From assembly GCF_002760655.1 (NCBI RefSeq), contig NZ_PDOC01000002.1, forward strand, positions 1 to 64,000: a DNA stretch of 64,000 nucleotides. Direction: 5' to 3'. Source of the DNA: Massilia eurypsychrophila. Its GTDB lineage: Bacteria > Pseudomonadota > Gammaproteobacteria > Burkholderiales > Burkholderiaceae_D. Positions 9,955-18,134 of the stretch are shown piece by piece. How positions within the stretch are numbered: the stretch's first letter is position 1; the number at the start of each line of letters is the position of its first letter. The notes under the pieces were generated by a model. The model was not told the DNA's origin, did no database searches, and saw only the letters and a list, made by a program, of their open reading frames with translations. Made by a program: the position numbers and the translations under genes.

Positions 9955-11028
9955 ATGAAAACCCAGGATATCGAAAACACCAACGTCGAAAATACCAACG
10001 TCACCTCGTTCGGGCGGATGCCGTCGCCGGTCGAGCTGCACGCCAAGCTGCCGCTGCGCCCGCGCGCGTTCGACACCGTCATGAAGGGGCGCGAGACGCT
10101 GCGCAACATCATCGACCGCAAGGACAAGCGCATGTTCGTGGTGGTGGGGCCCTGTTCGATCCATGATCCGGTGGCCGGCCTCGATTACGCCGCGCGCCTG
10201 CTCAAGCTGCAAGAAGAAGTGAAGGACACGATGCTGCTGGTGATGCGCGTGTACTTCGAAAAGCCGCGCACCACCACCGGCTGGAAGGGTTACATCAACG
10301 ATCCGGACATGGACGATTCGTTCCGCGTCAACGAAGGCATGGAGAAGGCGCGCCAGTTCCTGCTCGACGTGTGCGAGATGGGCCTGCCCACCGCCACCGA
10401 GGCGCTCGACCCGATTTCGCCGCAGTACCTGGGCGACCTGATTGCGTGGACCGCGATCGGCGCGCGCACAACCGAGTCGCAGACGCACCGCGAGATGTCG
10501 TCCGGCCTGTCGACGCCGGTCGGCTTCAAGAACGGCACCGACGGCGACATCAGCATCGCCATCAACGCCATTTTGTCGTCGGCGCATCCGCACTCCTTCC
10601 TCGGCATTAATGGCGAAGGCAGCGTGTCGATCGTGCGCACCAGCGGTAACGCGTACGGCCACGTGGTGCTGCGCGGCGGCGACGGGCGTCCGAATTACGA
10701 CTCGGTGTCGGTGGCCATTGCCGAGCAGTCACTCCACAAGGCCGGCCTGCCGGCCAACCTGGTGGTCGACTGCTCGCACGCGAACAGCTACAAGAAGCCC
10801 GAGCTGCAGCCGCTGGTGATGTCGGACGTGGTGCAGCAGATCCGGCACGGTAACAAGTCGGTGGTCGGCGTGATGATCGAATCGAACATCGTCGGCGGCA
10901 ACCAGAAGATCCCGGCCGACCTGTCGCAGCTCAAGTACGGCTGCTCGGTGACGGACGGCTGCATCGACTGGGCATCGACCGAAACGATGCTGCGCGCCGC
11001 GCACGCGGAGCTGCTGCAGCGGCCGTAA
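9955..11028 (+). CDS. aroG: 3-deoxy-7-phosphoheptulonate synthase (DAHP synthase, AroG type)
   Basis: Condenses phosphoenolpyruvate and erythrose 4-phosphate, the first step of the shikimate pathway to aromatic amino acids. The 357-aa protein has the class I AroFGH length and motifs: [11 protein letters not shown] (about 61-71), [18 protein letters not shown] (about 101-118), [31 protein letters not shown] and the C-terminal [13 protein letters not shown]. The frame is open far upstream, but the ATG at 9955 is chosen: it is preceded by a purine-rich AGGGAAGCAG ribosome site and gives the family N-terminus. Which aromatic amino acid inhibits it cannot be told from sequence inspection alone. 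Confidence 0.96.
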   Translation: MKTQDIENTNVENTNVTSFGRMPSPVELHAKLPLRPRAFDTVMKGRETLRNIIDRKDKRMFVVVGPCSIHDPVAGLDYAARLLKLQEEVKDTMLLVMRVYFEKPRTTTGWKGYINDPDMDDSFRVNEGMEKARQFLLDVCEMGLPTATEALDPISPQYLGDLIAWTAIGARTTESQTHREMSSGLSTPVGFKNGTDGDISIAINAILSSAHPHSFLGINGEGSVSIVRTSGNAYGHVVLRGGDGRPNYDSVSVAIAEQSLHKAGLPANLVVDCSHANSYKKPELQPLVMSDVVQQIRHGNKSVVGVMIESNIVGGNQKIPADLSQLKYGCSVTDGCIDWASTETMLRAAHAELLQRP

Positions 11029-11092
11029 GCATGTCTGCTCGCATGCACCGGTGCTTTACAATGGCACATTGCCCCCTTTGTCTGCACCTTTC

Positions 11093-12133
11093 ATGATTGT
11101 TCTCGGCGTCGAATCCTCCTGCGATGAAACCGGCCTTGCGTTGTACGACACGCAACGCGGCCTGCTGTCCCATGCCCTCCACTCGCAAGTGGCGATGCAC
11201 GAGGAGTACGGCGGCGTGGTGCCGGAGCTGGCCTCGCGCGACCATATCCGGCGCGCCATCCCGCTGCTCGAGCACACGCTCGAACGCGCCGGCATTGCGC
11301 TGTCCGAGATCGACGCCATCGCCTACACCCAGGGCCCGGGCCTGGCCGGCGCGTTGCTGGTCGGCTCGTCGATCGCCTGCGCGCTTGGCCTGGCGACCGA
11401 CAAGCCGGTGCTCGGCGTGCACCACCTCGAAGGCCACCTGCTGTCGCCGCTGCTGGCGGCCGAGCCGCCGCAGTTCCCGTTCATCGCGCTGCTGGTCTCG
11501 GGCGGGCATACGCAGCTGATGCGGGTCGACGGCGTCGGCCAGTACACGCTGCTCGGCGAAACGCTCGATGACGCCGCCGGCGAGGCGTTCGACAAGTCGG
11601 CCAAGCTGCTCGGCCTCGGCTATCCGGGTGGGCCGGCGATTTCGCGCCTGGCCGAATTTGGCGACCCGACCGCCTACAAGCTGCCGCGCCCGATGCTGCA
11701 CTCGAAGGATTTCAATTTCAGTTTTTCCGGACTGAAGACGGCGGTGCTGACGGTGGTGAAGAACCACGAAGAAAAAGTCATCGCCAATATCTGCGAACAG
11801 GACAAGGCCGATATCGCACGCGGGTTTGTCGATGCGATCGTCGACGTGCTGACGGCCAAATGCGTCAGCGCGATCAAGCACACCGGCTTGAAGCGGCTGG
11901 TGATCGCCGGCGGCGTCGGCGCCAATTCGCAGCTGCGCGCGTCGCTCGATGCGGCGGCGGTGGCGAAGAAGTTCAAGGTGTTTTATCCGGAGCTGGAGTT
12001 CTGCACCGATAACGGCGCGATGATCGCGTTCGCGGGGGCGATGCGCCTGCAGATCAATCCGGACGCGGCGCAGAAGGATTACTCGTTCAATGTGCGGCCG
12101 CGGTGGCCGCTCGACGAAATCAAGGTCGTGTAG
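11093..12133 (+). CDS. tsaD: tRNA N6-adenosine threonylcarbamoyltransferase TsaD
   Basis: Catalytic subunit that transfers the threonylcarbamoyl group to A37 of ANN-decoding tRNAs, working with TsaB, TsaC and TsaE (tsaE is at 43021). The 346-aa protein begins [19 protein letters not shown], contains the metal-binding [11 protein letters not shown] motif (about 109-119), [10 protein letters not shown], and the [10 protein letters not shown] and [10 protein letters not shown] nucleotide-binding segments. The frame opens earlier at 11051, but the ATG at 11093 matches the family start and lies close to its usual position. It follows aroG by 64 bp and may be read from the same transcript. Confidence 0.96.
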   Translation: MIVLGVESSCDETGLALYDTQRGLLSHALHSQVAMHEEYGGVVPELASRDHIRRAIPLLEHTLERAGIALSEIDAIAYTQGPGLAGALLVGSSIACALGLATDKPVLGVHHLEGHLLSPLLAAEPPQFPFIALLVSGGHTQLMRVDGVGQYTLLGETLDDAAGEAFDKSAKLLGLGYPGGPAISRLAEFGDPTAYKLPRPMLHSKDFNFSFSGLKTAVLTVVKNHEEKVIANICEQDKADIARGFVDAIVDVLTAKCVSAIKHTGLKRLVIAGGVGANSQLRASLDAAAVAKKFKVFYPELEFCTDNGAMIAFAGAMRLQINPDAAQKDYSFNVRPRWPLDEIKVV

Positions 12134-12235
12134 TTAGCATCCTAGAACAGATTTTGTAGCCATATCCTACGGTGTTCCCGTCCCCCGCCAAACAATGCCA
12201 CTATCAGCCGGGTGGAGTTTTTCCGGAGGCGCGGC

Positions 12236-13078
12236 ATGCGGGTTGTCAGCTGGAACATACACTGGGGATGCGGCAAGGATGGCAGGATCAGAATCCACGC
12301 CATCATCGACGTGCTGCGCAAACTCAATCCTGACGTGATCTGCCTGCAGGAGGTGGCCTCGAACCACCCCGAGCTCGAAGGCAGCGCCAGCGCAAACCAG
12401 TTCAAGCAGCTGGCCGGCGCGTTCGGCGCTTACCATTCGGTGCAGGCGCCGGCCAGCGAAATCTACCGCAACAACCTGCCGCGATTGTTTGGCAATGCGC
12501 TGCTTTCCAAATTCCGCATCACCCAGGTGCATCGCCACCTGCTGCCGTGGCCGCCCGATCCGTCCAGCCCGCCGGGCATGCCGCGCGGGATGATCGAGGC
12601 GGTCATCGACGCCCCGGGCGGCAAGGTGCGCGTGCTCACCACTCATCTCGAATACTATTCGCTGGCCCAGCGCATCGCGCAGGTGCGCCAGATCAGGTAT
12701 CTGCACTGGGAAGCGTGCGAGCGCGCCCGCACTTTCGAGCCCGACCCGACGCTCGATGCGCCCTACCAGCTGGGCTTTCGTCCCGGTTCGGCGATCTACT
12801 GCGGCGACTTCAACCTCAATCCCGGCTCGCCCGAATACGCGGAGCTGCTCGCGCCCGAAGGCGTCGGGCTGCCGCTGGTGGACGCCTGGAGCGCCACCCA
12901 TCCCGGCCAGTCGCACATGCCGACCGCCGGCCTGCACGGCTTCGCGTGGCCGGACAAGCCCGATTGCTACGACTACTTCTTCGTCACCGAAGACCTGGCG
13001 CCGCGCGTCAACGCCGTCGAGGTGCAGTCGGAGACGATCGCCTCCGACCACCAGCCGATCGTCCTCGACATCAGCTAG
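12236..13078 (+). CDS. endonuclease/exonuclease/phosphatase family protein
   Basis: A 280-aa member of the EEP (DNase I-like) metallohydrolase family. The expected acidic and histidine residues are in order: WNIHWG (about 6-11), ICLQEVA with the metal-binding Glu (about 37), HLEYYS, GDFNLNPGS (about 188) and SDHQPI near the C-terminus. No signal peptide or membrane helix. Substrate is not predictable; relatives include nucleases and lipid or inositol phosphatases. The ATG at 12236 is chosen over an upstream GTG (12212) because it has a GGAGG ribosome site 6 nt upstream. Its TAG stop overlaps the stop of the convergent ABC ATPase gene within a shared CTAG. Confidence 0.85.
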   Translation: MRVVSWNIHWGCGKDGRIRIHAIIDVLRKLNPDVICLQEVASNHPELEGSASANQFKQLAGAFGAYHSVQAPASEIYRNNLPRLFGNALLSKFRITQVHRHLLPWPPDPSSPPGMPRGMIEAVIDAPGGKVRVLTTHLEYYSLAQRIAQVRQIRYLHWEACERARTFEPDPTLDAPYQLGFRPGSAIYCGDFNLNPGSPEYAELLAPEGVGLPLVDAWSATHPGQSHMPTAGLHGFAWPDKPDCYDYFFVTEDLAPRVNAVEVQSETIASDHQPIVLDIS

Positions 13079-13881
13079 GCCGCTTCCTTGTTCGGCCGCG
13101 CCTGGCGGTGGTACAAGAACTCCAGCACCCGCGTGCGGTAATCGATGTACAGCGCGTCGTGCGCCAGGGCGACCCGGTCGCGCGGGCGCGCCAGCTTGAC
13201 GTCGACGATCTCGCCGATCGTCGCCGCCGGCCCGTTGGTCATCATGACGATGCGGTCCGACAGCAGCACCGCTTCGTCGACGTCGTGGGTGACCATCACC
13301 ACGGTCGATCCGGTCTGCGCGACGATGCGCAGCAGCTCGTCCTGCAAGTGGGCGCGGGTCAGCGCGTCGAGGGCGCCGAACGGCTCGTCCATCAGCAGTA
13401 CTTTCGGCTCCATCGACAGCGCGCGGGCGATGCCGACGCGCTGCTTCATGCCGCCCGAGATTTCGTTGGGCCGCTTCGACGCCGCCGCCGTCAAGCCCAC
13501 CAGCGCCAGCGCCGCAGTGGTGCGCTCGCGCAGCCGCGCCTTCGATTCCTTGGCGCCGAACACCCGCTCGACCGCCAGGTGGACGTTTTCGAAGCAGGTC
13601 AGCCACGGCAGTAGCGAGTGGTTCTGAAAGACGACGCCGCGCTCGGGCGACGGCCCGGCGATCTCGCGGCCGGCGCAAATCAGCACGCCCTCGGTGGCGG
13701 TGGTGAGGCCAGCGATCAGGTTCATCAACGTCGACTTGCCGCAGCCGGAGTGGCCGATCAAGGTGACGAATTCGCCCTGGGCGACCGTCAGGTTGATGTT
13801 GGTGAGCGCATGGAAGCTGCCCTTCCTGGTATCGAAGCGCATCTCGGCGCCCTGCACCTCGATGAATTTTTGCGTGCTCAT
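13075..13881 (-). CDS. nrtD: nitrate-type ABC transporter, ATP-binding subunit
   Basis: A 268-aa cytoplasmic ATPase that powers import through the adjoining permease. Walker A GHSGCGKST (about 43-51), Q-loop VVFQNHSLLPWL, signature ISGGMKQRVGIARAL (about 142-156), Walker B VLLMDEPFGALD and the switch His (THDVDEA) are all intact. Among nitrate/taurine/sulfonate transporters it groups by context with NrtD-like proteins because its neighbours are an NrtB-like permease and an NrtA-like binding protein. It is the last gene of the minus-strand nrtA-nrtB-nrtD operon, one base after nrtB. Exact substrate (nitrate, nitrite or cyanate) is inferred from the binding protein. Confidence 0.88.
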   Translation of the reverse strand: MSTQKFIEVQGAEMRFDTRKGSFHALTNINLTVAQGEFVTLIGHSGCGKSTLMNLIAGLTTATEGVLICAGREIAGPSPERGVVFQNHSLLPWLTCFENVHLAVERVFGAKESKARLRERTTAALALVGLTAAASKRPNEISGGMKQRVGIARALSMEPKVLLMDEPFGALDALTRAHLQDELLRIVAQTGSTVVMVTHDVDEAVLLSDRIVMMTNGPAATIGEIVDVKLARPRDRVALAHDALYIDYRTRVLEFLYHRQARPNKEAA

Positions 13882-13882
13882 G

Positions 13883-14788
13883 TCAGGCTCCCGTTTCTTC
13901 GTAGGTAAACGACTTGGCCAGTGCGACCAGCGCTTGTTCCAGCAGCAGTCCGACCACGCCGATCACCACGATGGCGATGATGATGTGCGGGACGTTCAGG
14001 TTGTTCCACTCGTCCCAGACCCAGAAGCCGATGCCTACGCCGCCGGTCAGCATTTCGGCGGCGACGATCACCAGCCAGGCGGTGCCGATCGCCAGGCGCA
14101 CGCCGGTCAGCATGTACGGCAGCACCGACGGCAGCAGGATCTTGGTGAAGATCTTCCACTCCGACAGATTGAGCACGCGCGCCACGTTCATGTAATCCTG
14201 CGGCACGCGCTGCACGCCGACGGCGGTGTTGATGATCATCGGCCAGATCGAGCAGATGAAGATCGACCAGATCGCGGCCGGGTCGGCGGCCTTGAACACC
14301 AGCAGGCCAATCGGCAGCCAGGCCAGCGGCGAGACGGGTTTGAGCAAGCTGATGACCGGGTTGAACATCCCGGCCAGGAACTTGAAGCGCCCGATCATGA
14401 AGCCGAGCGGGATGCCGACCGCGGCGGCGAGGCCGAAGCCGACCGCCACGCGCTTGAGCGACGCATAGATATTCCAGCCGATGCCCTGGTCGTTCGGGCC
14501 GTTGCTGTAGAACGGATCGGCAAACAGGCGCAGCGCCTCCGCCGCGGTCACCGCGGGCGATGGGAAGTTGGTGTTCTTGACCGAGATGATCTGCCACACC
14601 AGCACCAGCAGTGCGACGCCGAGAAACGGCGGCAGCACCTTCAGCAAGATGGCGTTAAAGGCCGATTTACCGCCGCCGATGCGCACGCCCTGGCTGGCCA
14701 GGCGCTGGCTGCGGCGCCGCTTTTCAGGCTCCTTCGATAATGGGACGCCGGCGGCGCCGCGTGTTACGGGGTCGAGTACTGCGCTCAT
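13883..14788 (-). CDS. nrtB: nitrate ABC transporter permease
   Basis: A 301-aa inner-membrane permease with about six hydrophobic helices and a cytoplasmic N-terminus rich in Arg/Lys (EKRRRSQRLASQG). The BPD permease EAA-type loop is recognisable in the second half (ARVLNLSEWKIFTKILLPSVLPYMLTGVRLAIG). Two in-frame ATGs are possible; the one at 14788 is chosen because GGAGGAG lies 6 nt before it, whereas the ATG at 14803 overlaps that ribosome site. It sits between nrtA (stop at 14803) and nrtD (start at 13881), consistent with one operon driven from the sigma-54 promoter at 16105-16124. Confidence 0.9.
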   Translation of the reverse strand: MSAVLDPVTRGAAGVPLSKEPEKRRRSQRLASQGVRIGGGKSAFNAILLKVLPPFLGVALLVLVWQIISVKNTNFPSPAVTAAEALRLFADPFYSNGPNDQGIGWNIYASLKRVAVGFGLAAAVGIPLGFMIGRFKFLAGMFNPVISLLKPVSPLAWLPIGLLVFKAADPAAIWSIFICSIWPMIINTAVGVQRVPQDYMNVARVLNLSEWKIFTKILLPSVLPYMLTGVRLAIGTAWLVIVAAEMLTGGVGIGFWVWDEWNNLNVPHIIIAIVVIGVVGLLLEQALVALAKSFTYEETGA

Positions 14789-14802
14789 GTGCTGCTCCTC
14801 CA

Positions 14803-16038
14803 TCAGGCTTTGATCTTGAATGAATCGGCATATGCCTTGGGGTTCTTGCCGTCCCAGATGCCGCCGTCGATCAGCTTGGTGGTGCGCATCGGCGACTTCG
14901 GCACGCTCGCCTTGGCCATCGTCGCCGCTTCCTTGTACAGCGCGATCTGGTTGACGGCGGTGGCGGTGGCCAGGTAGTCCGGCTCGCCCTTGAGCAGGCC
15001 CCAGCGCTTATGCTGGGTCATGAACCACATGCCGTCGCTCAGGTACGGGAAGTTGACGCTGCCGTCGTTATAGAACTTCATGTAGTTCGGGTCGTCCCAG
15101 GTCTTGCCCATGCCGTTCTGGTAGCGGCCGAGGATGCGCTGGTTGATGACGTCGACCGACGTGTTCACGTACGACTTGTCGGCGATGGTGCTGGCCATCT
15201 TGGTCTTGTTCGACAGCGACGCGTCGATCCACTTGCTCGCTTCGAGCACCGCGGCGATCAGCGCGCGCGCCGTGTTCGGATTGGTCTTGACCCATTCGGC
15301 GGTGGTGCCGAGCGTTTTTTCCGGGTGGTCCTGCCAGATGTCCTGGGTGGTGGCGCCGGTGACGCCGACGCCGTCGACGATGGCGCGGTGCCCCCACGGT
15401 TCGCCGACGCAGAAGCCGTCCATGTTGCCGACCCGCATATTGGCCACCATCTGCGGCGGCGGCACGGTGATCACCTTGGCGTCCTTCATCGGATTGATGC
15501 CGTAGGTGGCGAGCCAGTAGTACAGCCACATCGCGTGGGTGCCGGTCGGGAAGGTCTGGGCGAAGGTGTATTCGCGCTTGTCGGTGCGCATCAGCTTGGC
15601 CAGCGACGGTCCGTCGACGCCGCCCTTGTCCGACACTTTTTTCGACAAGGTGATGGCCTGGCCGTTGTGGTTCAGGTTCATCAGCACCGCCATGTCCTTC
15701 TTGGCGCCGCCGATGCCCATCTGCACGCCGTAGATCAGGCCGTACAGCACGTGCGCCGCGTCGAGTTCGCCGTTGACGAGCTTGTCGCGCACGCCGGCCC
15801 ACGACGACTCCTTCGACAGCACAATCTTGATGCCGTATTTCTTGTCGAAGCCGAGCACTGACGCCATGACGACGGACGCGCAATCGGTGAGCGGGATGAA
15901 GCCGACCTTGACTTCCTCTTTTTCGGGCTTGTCGGACCCTGCGGCCCACACTCCCCCGGTGGCCAGGCCGCTGAGGGAAGCGGCGCCCGCTTTCAGGATG
16001 GTGCGGCGGTTCAGCGTGGTTTTGGTATCGTTGCTCAT
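14803..16038 (-). CDS. nrtA: nitrate ABC transporter substrate-binding protein with Tat signal (NrtA/CmpA family)
   Basis: A 411-aa binding protein of the CmpA/NrtA family. The N-terminus TLNRRTILKAGAASLSG is a twin-arginine (Tat) signal, so it is exported folded. The mature part starts with KVGFIPLTDCASVVMAS and contains family segments such as HAMWLYYWLATYGINP, VPPPQMVANMRVGNMDGFCVGEPWG and HPEKTLGTTAEWVKTNP. These match nitrate/nitrite or bicarbonate binding proteins; nitrate is favoured because of the NtrC/sigma-54 control region upstream. The ATG at 16038 is chosen for spacing from GAGG. The frame is open further upstream, but the promoter lies in that stretch, so the longer start is excluded. 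Confidence 0.92.
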   Translation of the reverse strand: MSNDTKTTLNRRTILKAGAASLSGLATGGVWAAGSDKPEKEEVKVGFIPLTDCASVVMASVLGFDKKYGIKIVLSKESSWAGVRDKLVNGELDAAHVLYGLIYGVQMGIGGAKKDMAVLMNLNHNGQAITLSKKVSDKGGVDGPSLAKLMRTDKREYTFAQTFPTGTHAMWLYYWLATYGINPMKDAKVITVPPPQMVANMRVGNMDGFCVGEPWGHRAIVDGVGVTGATTQDIWQDHPEKTLGTTAEWVKTNPNTARALIAAVLEASKWIDASLSNKTKMASTIADKSYVNTSVDVINQRILGRYQNGMGKTWDDPNYMKFYNDGSVNFPYLSDGMWFMTQHKRWGLLKGEPDYLATATAVNQIALYKEAATMAKASVPKSPMRTTKLIDGGIWDGKNPKAYADSFKIKA

Positions 16039-16104
16039 CATTTCCTCGTAGCTCGGCTGGCAGAACAGTCGGAGCAAGCGCGGGGCGCCTGCCGTTACCT
16101 GTCC

Positions 16105-16124
16105 ATCAGCAAATGGCGTGCCAG
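16105..16124 (-). promoter_or_regulatory. sigma-54 (RpoN) promoter of nrtA
   Basis: On the minus strand CTGGCACGCCATTTGCTGAT matches the sigma-54 consensus YTGGCACG-N4-TTGCW at every defined position, with GG at -24 and GC at -12 in correct spacing. Transcription would begin near 16097, leaving a leader of about 59 nt before nrtA. This is seen directly in the sequence; nitrogen regulation follows from known RpoN biology and from the NtrC-like site upstream. Confidence 0.88.
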
Positions 16125-16184
16125 CGAGAAAAAGAGGAAATGCACCAGGAATAAGTCGAATCGGCACGGGCCCGCACGGCTTTC

Positions 16185-16201
16185 GGCACCGTTCTTGTGC
16201 A
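16185..16201 (-). promoter_or_regulatory. NtrC-like enhancer site upstream of nrtA
   Basis: GGCACC-N5-TGTGCA fits the NtrC dyad TGCACC-N5-GGTGCA at 10 of 12 defined positions. Its centre lies about 96 bp upstream of the predicted start, the usual enhancer distance. A second perfect half site, TGCACC, is at 16141-16146. Confidence 0.65.
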
Positions 16202-16228
16202 GCGCACCAAAAACGCGCCAAAAATCAC

Positions 16229-16258
16229 ATCGGGGTCAGACTGGGGTCGGACCCCGAT
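16229..16258. repeat. GGGGTC/GACCCC palindrome between frnE-like gene and nrtA
   Basis: ATCGGGGTC (16229-16237) and GACCCCGAT (16250-16258) are perfect arms, extended inside by GAC/GTC around a TGGG loop. It is a member of the dispersed GGGTC-n-GACCC family. It may also end transcription of the dsbA-like gene, whose stop is at 16281 on the same strand, although there is no long U tract. Confidence 0.7.
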
Positions 16259-16280
16259 GATCTGGAACCGCGGTGTTAGC

Positions 16281-16922
16281 TTATTCCTGGGAGAGAATCT
16301 GGCGCAGCGCCTGCTCGAACACTTCGGGCGGCTGGCCGCCGGAGATCAGGTGGCGCTTGTTGATGATGATCGCCGGCACCGAGCTGATGCCCTGGCGCTG
16401 GAAGAACTGCTCGGCTTCGCGCACTTCGGCGGCGTACGTGTCGGCAGCGAGGATGCGGGCAGCTTCGGCAGTATTGAGTCCGACCTTGCCGGCCACGCGC
16501 ACCAGCACCTCGTGCGAGCCTGGGCTGTCGCCGTCGGTGAAGTAGGAGTCGAACAGCGCCATCTTCAGCTCGCGCTGCAAGCCGTGCTCTTCGGCCCAGT
16601 GCAGCAGGCGGTGGGCGTCGAAGGTGTTGTAGATGCGGTCGCGCTGGCCGAATTCGAAGCCGAGTTCGGCGCCGCGCGCGCGGATCATCTCGCTGGTCTG
16701 GTTGCGTTGCTCGGCGCTGGCGCCGTATTTGCGGGCCAGGTGCTCGCCGATGTCTTCGCCTTCGGCCGCGATGTTCGGGTTCAGCTCGAAAGGCTGGAAA
16801 TGCAGCTCGGCATCGGCGAGGTCGCCAACGTTGTCGAGCGCCTGCTCGAGCGACTTGAGGCCGATGACGCACCACGGGCACGACACGTCCGACACGAAAT
16901 CAATCCTGATCTGTTTGCTCAC
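16281..16922 (-). CDS. DsbA-family oxidoreductase, FrnE-like
   Basis: A 213-aa thioredoxin-fold protein of the FrnE/DsbA-like family. The active-site CPWC occupies residues 15-18 after the first beta strand (IRIDFVSDVS), followed by a helical insertion domain and the cis-Pro loop GISSVPAIIINKRHLISGGQPP near the C-terminus. There is no signal peptide, so it acts in the cytoplasm; members are disulfide oxidoreductases or polyketide-related isomerases. Length is normal for the family. Transcribed on minus, upstream of the nrt genes but separated by a palindromic repeat and the nrtA control region, so probably an independent unit. Confidence 0.9.
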   Translation of the reverse strand: MSKQIRIDFVSDVSCPWCVIGLKSLEQALDNVGDLADAELHFQPFELNPNIAAEGEDIGEHLARKYGASAEQRNQTSEMIRARGAELGFEFGQRDRIYNTFDAHRLLHWAEEHGLQRELKMALFDSYFTDGDSPGSHEVLVRVAGKVGLNTAEAARILAADTYAAEVREAEQFFQRQGISSVPAIIINKRHLISGGQPPEVFEQALRQILSQE

Positions 16923-16989
16923 AATGTTTACTCCCTATTTACCAGCCCACTATATTGACCCGAGCGATAGCATTTCAATAGGACAGAAC

Positions 16990-17012
16990 AAAACCGGGTC
17001 ACACCCGGTTTT
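16990..17012. terminator. perfect 10-bp hairpin with flanking A and T runs
   Basis: AAAACCGGGT, loop CAC, ACCCGGTTTT: a perfect inverted repeat followed by T on plus and preceded by A, so it would work as a terminator in either direction. It lies upstream of the frnE-like gene and downstream of the repeat array that follows plsY, and so probably ends the plsY transcript or insulates the dsbA-like gene. Confidence 0.65.
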
Positions 17013-17040
17013 TATGGCGCCGCCAATGCAAATCGCAAAA

Positions 17041-17345
17041 TTTAAAACGGGTCTGACCCTGTTTTTGGGGAAACGATCGGCGATAAACCGAATTTAAAAC
17101 GGGTCTGACCCTGTTTTTGGCGAAATTATCTTTTTGGCGGCGGGGGGCTTGGCGGCGGCAGTGACGTGCTGCCGATGCGGCTTTTCCGCGCCGGCGATGA
17201 GGTTGCTGATGTTTAAAATTTAAAACGGGTCTGACCCTGTTTTTGGGGAAACGATCTATCAGAAACCGAATTTAAAACGGGTCTGACCCTGTTTTTGAGG
17301 AAACGATCTGTTAGAAACCGAATTTAAAACGGGTCTGACCCTGTT
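17041..17345. repeat. 52-bp tandem repeat array with GGGTCTGACCC core
   Basis: Five copies of a unit whose start reads TTTAAAACGGGTCTGACCCT begin at 17041, 17093, 17219, 17271 and 17323. The period is exactly 52 bp within each group (17041/17093 and 17219/17271/17323). Each unit contains the imperfect palindrome AAAACGGGTC-T-GACCC-T-GTTTT, a GGGGAAACGATC-type linker and AAACCGAA. The first two copies are offset from the last two by exactly 230 bp, and the duplicated block includes a copy of the plsY 3' end (17131-17213). The array lies directly downstream of plsY. Confidence 0.9.
17131..17213 (-). pseudogene. degenerate duplicate of the plsY 3' end
   Basis: The block 17131-17213 matches 17361-17443, the last 28 or so codons of plsY, at a constant offset of 230 bp. 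Read on minus it gives ISNLIAG...[10 protein letters not shown], as in PlsY, but small insertions change the frame between (the serine/arginine stretch of PlsY becomes EKPHRQHVT). There is no start codon and no stop at the PlsY position. It is a relic of a local duplication involving the repeat array, not an expressed gene. Confidence 0.85.
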
Positions 17346-17356
17346 TTTGGGGAAAG

Positions 17357-17992
17357 TCATTTTTTGGCGGCGGGGGGCTTGGCGGCGGCGGACTTGCTGC
17401 CGATGCGGCTTTCCTTGCCGGCGATGAGGTTGCTGATGTTTTTGCTGTGGCGCAGGGCAAGCAGCGCGCACATCGCAACTACCGCGAAGAATTTTTCGTC
17501 GATGCCGAACAGCAGGCCGTAGTAGAACGGCGCGAATACCGCCGAGATCAGCGCCGCCAGCGACGAGTAGCGGAACGCGTACGCAATCACCATCCACGTC
17601 ACCAAGGTCGCCAGGCCCAGCCAGGGATTCAGGCCGATCAGCACGCCCAGCGCGGTGGCGACGCCCTTGCCGCCGACGAAACGGAAAAACACCGGCCACA
17701 GGTGGCCAAGAAACACTGCCAGCGCGACCATCGCGATGCCGGCGTCGGTCACGCCATACTGGTCGGCCAGGCGCTCGGCCAGCCACACGGCGAACCAGCC
17801 CTTGGCGCCGTCGCCGATCAGGGTGGCGATCGCCGCTTTCTTGTTGCCGCTGCGAAGAACGTTGGTGGCGCCAGGGTTTTTCGAGCCGTAAGTGCGCGGA
17901 TCGGACAGGCCGAATACGCGGCTCATCACCACCGCGAACGAAATCGAACCGATCAGGTAGGCGGCAATTACAAAAATCAGGGTGGCGGTCAT
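17357..17992 (-). CDS. plsY: glycerol-3-phosphate acyltransferase PlsY
   Basis: Inner-membrane enzyme that transfers the acyl group from acyl-phosphate to glycerol 3-phosphate, the first step of phospholipid synthesis. The 211-aa protein has about five membrane helices and the family motifs [11 protein letters not shown] (about 16-26), [16 protein letters not shown] (about 36-51) and [14 protein letters not shown] (about 107-120). The C-terminus carries a basic tail ([17 protein letters not shown]) that is duplicated in decayed form downstream. The ATG at 17992 gives the expected start [16 protein letters not shown]. Downstream lies the palindromic repeat array. Confidence 0.95.
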   Translation of the reverse strand: MTATLIFVIAAYLIGSISFAVVMSRVFGLSDPRTYGSKNPGATNVLRSGNKKAAIATLIGDGAKGWFAVWLAERLADQYGVTDAGIAMVALAVFLGHLWPVFFRFVGGKGVATALGVLIGLNPWLGLATLVTWMVIAYAFRYSSLAALISAVFAPFYYGLLFGIDEKFFAVVAMCALLALRHSKNISNLIAGKESRIGSKSAAAKPPAAKK

Positions 17993-18134
17993 CGTCTCTC
18001 TCTTGTTATCGAACCCGGTCTCGGTCGCCGGGCCGGTGAATATACACCATCCCAGGCACCCGGCGAAAGCGGCGCGGACACCCGATCACGATAACAATAG
18101 AGCAAAATGGCGGCGGCGACAATCGCCGCCCCAA

